Shown here: piece after piece, positions 20,678-23,099 of the stretch
Position numbering within the stretch: position 1 is the stretch's first letter
How the letters are laid out: every line of letters begins with the position of its first letter
Virus record (IMG/VR): IMGVR_UViG_3300021075_000017
Coordinates: 1 to 23,099 of that record
DNA: 23,099 nucleotides
Strand: one strand, 5' to 3'
Origin: a virus
Program-made: the position numbers and the translations under genes
Notes under the pieces: generated by a model
What the model was told of the DNA's origin: nothing
The model's input: only the letters and a program-made list of their open reading frames with translations
The model's database searches: none

Positions 20678-20890
20678 ATGGCTTCAATCAGTTCACTGTG
20701 TCGCGAAGCGCTCACCATAACAGTGCGAATCGAATATAACTATGGGCAGCGCGCCGTATACCCGCATTGCGAGAAATCCAAGCTTTTAGCGCAGCTTGCT
20801 CGAACTAAAACCCTCACCGCTTATGCGCTTCAAACAATTACAGCGCTTGGTTATGAAATTGAAGTATTGCAACCTGTCGTTACACTTTAA
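20678..20890 (+). CDS. 70-aa early protein, unknown function
   Basis: Starts at the ATG at 20678, preceded by AAAGGGGTA; a longer frame exists but would start in the promoter. The protein contains RIEYNYGQRAVYPHCEKSKL, LARTKTLTAYALQTITALG and YEIEVLQ. This pattern (YG-x-R-x-YP-x-C, TKTLT-x-x-AL) recurs in small proteins of proteobacterial phages and plasmids as I recall, without known function. It is the first gene after a strong promoter, so it may act early against the host. Confidence 0.65.
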   Translation: MASISSLCREALTITVRIEYNYGQRAVYPHCEKSKLLAQLARTKTLTAYALQTITALGYEIEVLQPVVTL

Positions 20891-20901
20891 AGGTAAAAAT
20901 C

Positions 20902-21249
20902 ATGGAAAACATTTTTGCAGGCCGGAATTCCACAATCACTCGCGCATTGTCCCTTGTTTATGTAGCCCGAATCTCGACCAAAGTAGGCGCGGCAAAGAAA
21001 ATCCCGCGCTCGCGTATATGGCTCGAAGGTGACCGGCTCGCAAACGCAGGTTTCACTAATGGCGCTCGTTACAACGTCGCGTGGAACGATACCGGCGCGA
21101 TGTTGATGCTATCGGATACCGGCGCTCGAAAGGTAGCGGGTACCATTTCCAGGCCGGTGATCGATATCACTGGCGCGAACGTGCGCGCTCTGGAATGCGA
21201 CCGCGTTACCGTGATTTTTAATCACTCTGTTATCACAATTAAAGGGTAG
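20902..21249 (+). CDS. SymE/AbrB-like early protein
   Basis: 115 aa. AAAGG lies eight bases before the ATG. Residues 36-72 (PRSRIWLEGDRLANAGFTNG, ARYNVAWNDTGAMLML) follow the I-x-L-x-G-x-x-L-x-x-AGF-x-x-G form of SymE-like proteins, which have an AbrB-type swapped-hairpin fold. The rest is strand-like (RPVIDITGANVRALECDRVT). AbrB-fold proteins usually bind DNA; SymE itself is an SOS-linked toxin in E. coli. There is no antisense antitoxin evidence here, so a toxin role is not claimed. The next gene follows closely, its ribosome site inside this gene's last codons. Confidence 0.5.
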   Translation: MENIFAGRNSTITRALSLVYVARISTKVGAAKKIPRSRIWLEGDRLANAGFTNGARYNVAWNDTGAMLMLSDTGARKVAGTISRPVIDITGANVRALECDRVTVIFNHSVITIKG

Positions 21250-21252
21250 ACC

Positions 21253-21999
21253 ATGAAACAATTATTCAGCATTTCGAGCAACGCCAAGGGTATCAAGGGC
21301 GAGGCAATCGGCTTTTTGACCGGCATGCTTTACTTAGCGCCCGCCGATTTATCTGGTTATCAGGTATGCCCGTTGGCGTTACTCGCAGCTTGCAAAACCC
21401 CTTGCTTGAATACCGCAGGAATGGGGGGCGTTTATACTAGCATTCAACGCTCTAGAATTGCAAAAACGCGACGTTTTTTCGAGGATCGCGAAGCATTCAT
21501 GGCGGACGTTGTTTACTCTATCCGCAAGCTTGTGAAAGCTGCGCGCAAGCGCCCCGTGAGATTCAAAGGAAGGTTTACCGGCAAATTCTACGTGCCGCTC
21601 GTAAGATTGAATGGAACTTCAGATATCCGCTGGGAAAATATACCCGTAAAAATTGACGGCGTAGCCTATCCTAATCTTATGGCAGCCTTTCCCGACGTTC
21701 AATTCTACGACTATTCAAAATTGACTAATCGCAGGAACTTGCCCGCGAATTACGATATCACTTTCTCGTACTCAGGCGTACCGGCTTTTCAGAAATTCGT
21801 CAAAAAAGCGCTTGATCAAAAAATGCGAATAGCTGCGGTTTTCCGCTTTGAGCGCGATATACCCGCTCGTTTTCTAGGGCGTAAAGTAATCGCTGGCGAC
21901 AATTCCGACGTTCGCAGCATTGAACCACGGCGCGCACTGGTAGCCTTGTACGCCAAGGGTAAAGCCGTGAAGGATACCAGCGGCTTCGTAGTGGGATAG
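21253..21999 (+). CDS. GP88-family phage protein
   Basis: 248 aa. Typical GP88-type features are visible: GFLTGMLYLAPADLSGYQVC, C39/C47/C51 in VCPLALLAACKTPCLNTAG, RSRIAKTRRFFEDREAFM, VRLNGTSDIRWENIPV (117-132), YPNLMAAFPDVQFYDYSK (139-156), and NYDITFSYSG. The family (Pfam GP88, named after a mycobacteriophage gene) is widespread in phages and has no established function. The three clustered cysteines could bind a metal or an Fe-S cluster and the RLNGTSD and FYDYSK motifs could form an active site, but this is speculation. Its ATG is three bases after the upstream stop, with AAAGGG inside that gene's end. Confidence 0.75.
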   Translation: MKQLFSISSNAKGIKGEAIGFLTGMLYLAPADLSGYQVCPLALLAACKTPCLNTAGMGGVYTSIQRSRIAKTRRFFEDREAFMADVVYSIRKLVKAARKRPVRFKGRFTGKFYVPLVRLNGTSDIRWENIPVKIDGVAYPNLMAAFPDVQFYDYSKLTNRRNLPANYDITFSYSGVPAFQKFVKKALDQKMRIAAVFRFERDIPARFLGRKVIAGDNSDVRSIEPRRALVALYAKGKAVKDTSGFVVG

Positions 22000-22008
22000 T
22001 GTTCGATT

Positions 22009-22028
22009 CTATACCCGCAAGGGTATAG
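22009..22028 (+). other. RNA hairpin with GCAA tetraloop between genes
   Basis: CTATACCC, GCAA, GGGTATAG: an 8-bp perfect stem closed by a GNRA tetraloop, in the 66-bp gap between the GP88 gene and the next one. No U-run follows, so it is not a standard terminator. It may stabilise the 3' end of the upstream message or act as a processing site. Confidence 0.5.
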
Positions 22029-22065
22029 GGGCGCGAATTGTGCGTACCAATTTTAAGGGGTAAAC

Positions 22066-22293
22066 ATGCAATTAACAATTAATCGTAATCTGTTGAAGTA
22101 TAGCGCCGGTCGCGCTATTTTCTGCCGCGCTTGCCGCGCAATAGCTGATTGCCGGCGCTGGATTATCGCGACACAGGGCGATCATGTAACACAATGTTGC
22201 GCTACGTGCTGGGATACGCTCACCGCCGGTAAGCCGGTACCCGCGAGCGTGGAAGTACTCGACGGTCGCGTGATTTTTAAAAGGGGAAAATAA
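22066..22293 (+). CDS. Small zinc-finger protein
   Basis: 75 aa. Cysteines at 20, 23, 29, 44, 45 and 48 (FCRACRAIADC ... CCATC) give two CxxC knuckles around a basic helix-strand segment, as in small treble-clef zinc proteins. AAGGGGTA precedes the ATG. The stop shares one base with the next ATG (TAATG). Function unknown; nucleic-acid binding is possible. Confidence 0.6.
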   Translation: MQLTINRNLLKYSAGRAIFCRACRAIADCRRWIIATQGDHVTQCCATCWDTLTAGKPVPASVEVLDGRVIFKRGK

Positions 22294-22511
22294 TGTACAA
22301 GAAAATAGAATGGCCTGTTTTCGCGCATCAATTAGGCCGCTGCTTTAACTGTGATGGTGCGCTTGATGGCGTACCAGTGCAAACGGTAGCCCTTGGCATT
22401 GGCGGGAATTGGCGACAATACTGCGCGGCTTGCGATATGCAGACATTTTACGATACGCCTGGAATCCTGGACGGCGACAATGCAAAAGGGGTAGAACAAT
22501 GCTCGAAATAA
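22293..22511 (+). CDS. Small zinc-ribbon protein
   Basis: 72 aa. C17/C20 (CFNC) and C44/C47 (CAAC) form a four-cysteine zinc ribbon; the C-terminus is polar. Its start is coupled to the upstream stop, with AAAAGGGG upstream. It overlaps the next gene by 13 bases. It has no clear sequence similarity to its zinc-finger neighbour. Function unknown. Confidence 0.6.
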   Translation: MYKKIEWPVFAHQLGRCFNCDGALDGVPVQTVALGIGGNWRQYCAACDMQTFYDTPGILDGDNAKGVEQCSK

Positions 22512-22726
22512 TCACGACAAAGTACCACGGCGCTACTAATTTTTGCGGTTCGCGCATCAGTGCGACGGGCGACGGGGCGCGGGTTTCGATACCGTACCCT
22601 TACGAACTTAGCGGTGAGGCTGTACATGCTGCTGCGGCTCACGCGCTGACGGCAAAGCTTGGTTTTCACGGGGTAACGCTGAAGGGGTACAGCACACAAA
22701 AGGGCTATACAATTTTTATTGCTTGA
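22499..22726 (+). CDS. 75-aa early protein, unknown
   Basis: The ATG at 22499 is chosen because AAAAGGGGTAG precedes it; a longer frame from 22409 would overlap the zinc-ribbon gene almost fully. The sequence shows strand-helix-strand (ISATGDGARVSIPYPYELSG, EAVHAAAAHALTAKLGFHGV, LKGYSTQKGYTIFIA), compatible with a small alpha/beta fold. No motif is recognised. Confidence 0.6.
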   Translation: MLEIITTKYHGATNFCGSRISATGDGARVSIPYPYELSGEAVHAAAAHALTAKLGFHGVTLKGYSTQKGYTIFIA

Positions 22727-22752
22727 CGGCATACCTATTGCTAGTCAATAAT
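22723..22752 (+). promoter_or_regulatory. Candidate internal sigma70 promoter
   Basis: TTGACG (22723-22728), 18 bases, AATAAT (22747-22752): each box matches consensus at five of six positions. The next gene's ribosome site and ATG lie 16-30 bases downstream. It lies in one of the few gaps in the plus-strand cluster. The -35 overlaps the end of the preceding gene. Confidence 0.35.
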
Positions 22753-22780
22753 AGACAATCAACACTAAAAGGGTAATTTT

Positions 22781-22966
22781 ATGATAATCGAAATGGAACG
22801 GATTATTGAAGCGGTCGAAGCCGACGATCATATTGGATTTTGCACGGCTTGCGGGGAAGAAGCGGACGGGTGCGAACCCGACGCGCGCGAGTACGGATGC
22901 GAGGTTTGCGGGGCGTTCGCGGTTTTCGGTGCCGAAGAATTGATGCTCGGCGGGGGTGCCGCATGA
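22781..22966 (+). CDS. Acidic small zinc-ribbon protein
   Basis: 61 aa. C21/C24 (CTACGEE) and C40/C43 (CEVCG) form a zinc ribbon, with an extra Cys31 between. The N-terminus is an acidic helix (MIIEMERIIEAVEADD). AAAAGGG precedes the ATG. The stop overlaps the next ATG as ATGA. Unknown function; acidic zinc-ribbon proteins can act as DNA mimics or as transcription-factor partners, but there is no direct evidence for this. Confidence 0.6.
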   Translation: MIIEMERIIEAVEADDHIGFCTACGEEADGCEPDAREYGCEVCGAFAVFGAEELMLGGGAA

Positions 22967-23099
22967 TTAGGATTGTGTACAACCGGCTGTTGGGCGGGTG
23001 GTACGTAGTACGGGGAGCGCATCAAATCCCGCTTTGCGGACGCTTTGAAACCAAGGCGGACGCGCAAGCTTGGCTGTCGCGGTCAACTAAGGGAGGGAA
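22963..23099 (+). CDS. Small early protein, cut by window end
   Basis: Partial: 45 codons from the ATG at 22963, open at the right edge. It is coupled to the preceding gene by ATGA. The visible part (NRLLGGWYVVRGAHQIPLCG, RFETKADAQAWL) resembles small phage proteins with the pattern WYVVRG-x-HQ-x-PL-x-GRF-x-TKAEAQAWL, a beta-hairpin followed by a helix. No function is known to me. Confidence 0.6.
   Translation, partial: MIRIVYNRLLGGWYVVRGAHQIPLCGRFETKADAQAWLSRSTKGG

Noticed and set aside
22448-22732. Minus-strand 94-aa frame in the early cluster
   Set aside because: Antisense to two coupled plus-strand genes with good ribosome sites.
1-23099. tRNA genes, integrase, attachment sites or IS elements
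   Set aside because: None was recognised on either strand; the only mobile-type genes are the two HNH nucleases.

Overview
This window is part of the genome of a tailed double-stranded DNA bacteriophage (class Caudoviricetes). The evidence is a head-and-packaging cassette: small and large terminase subunits, P22-like portal, scaffold-like protein, HK97-fold major capsid protein and head-tail adaptor candidates. The genes are short, tightly packed, often overlap by 1-16 nt, and are preceded by bacterial Shine-Dalgarno sites. No integrase, lysis gene, DNA polymerase, tape-measure protein or tRNA is visible, so lifestyle and tail type cannot be read from this piece. The host is not identifiable; gene order and families resemble phages assembled from freshwater and marine proteobacterial communities (recall, not a search).

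Layout. (1) 31-19545, minus strand: one long late gene cluster read right to left. It begins at a promoter/operator region (about 19570-19702), then a small Cys-rich protein, a LexA-like winged-helix protein, TerL, portal, a 65-aa protein, a GroES-like co-chaperonin, scaffold, a 152-aa protein, a decoration-like protein and the major capsid protein. A strong intrinsic terminator follows the capsid gene. Beyond it come an HNH endonuclease with its own candidate promoter, beta-rich virion-type proteins, a GT-A glycosyltransferase, small zinc-knuckle proteins, an endonuclease-VII-type HNH gene fitted between two genes, Gly/Lys-rich proteins, two adaptor candidates and several more beta-rich or coiled-coil virion candidates up to the left edge. 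(2) 19740-20540, minus strand: the small terminase gene, separated from TerL by the operator region. (3) 20541-20677: a divergent promoter region. (4) 20678-23099, plus strand: an early/accessory cluster of small proteins (a SymE/AbrB-like protein, a GP88-family protein, several CxxC zinc-knuckle proteins), running off the right edge.

How it fits together. TerS and TerL package DNA through the portal into a shell of capsid protein built on the scaffold. The phage co-chaperonin probably helps fold the capsid protein through host GroEL. The decoration-like protein and the adaptors finish the head. The most interesting part is the control region at 19628-19702: two identical perfect 22-bp palindromes, 33 bp apart, one covering the -10 box of a good sigma70-type promoter, just upstream of a gene for a LexA-like DNA-binding protein. 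This looks like an autoregulated late-operon switch. Other notable points are an orphan LamG-type C-terminal tail, a shared C-terminal peptide motif in neighbouring genes, two HNH genes in different insertion contexts, a concentration of small zinc-knuckle proteins, and a different Shine-Dalgarno consensus on each strand.

No gene-free stretch exceeds 300 bases; the longest are 19546-19739 (operator region), 10601-10773, 20541-20677 and 11380-11496.
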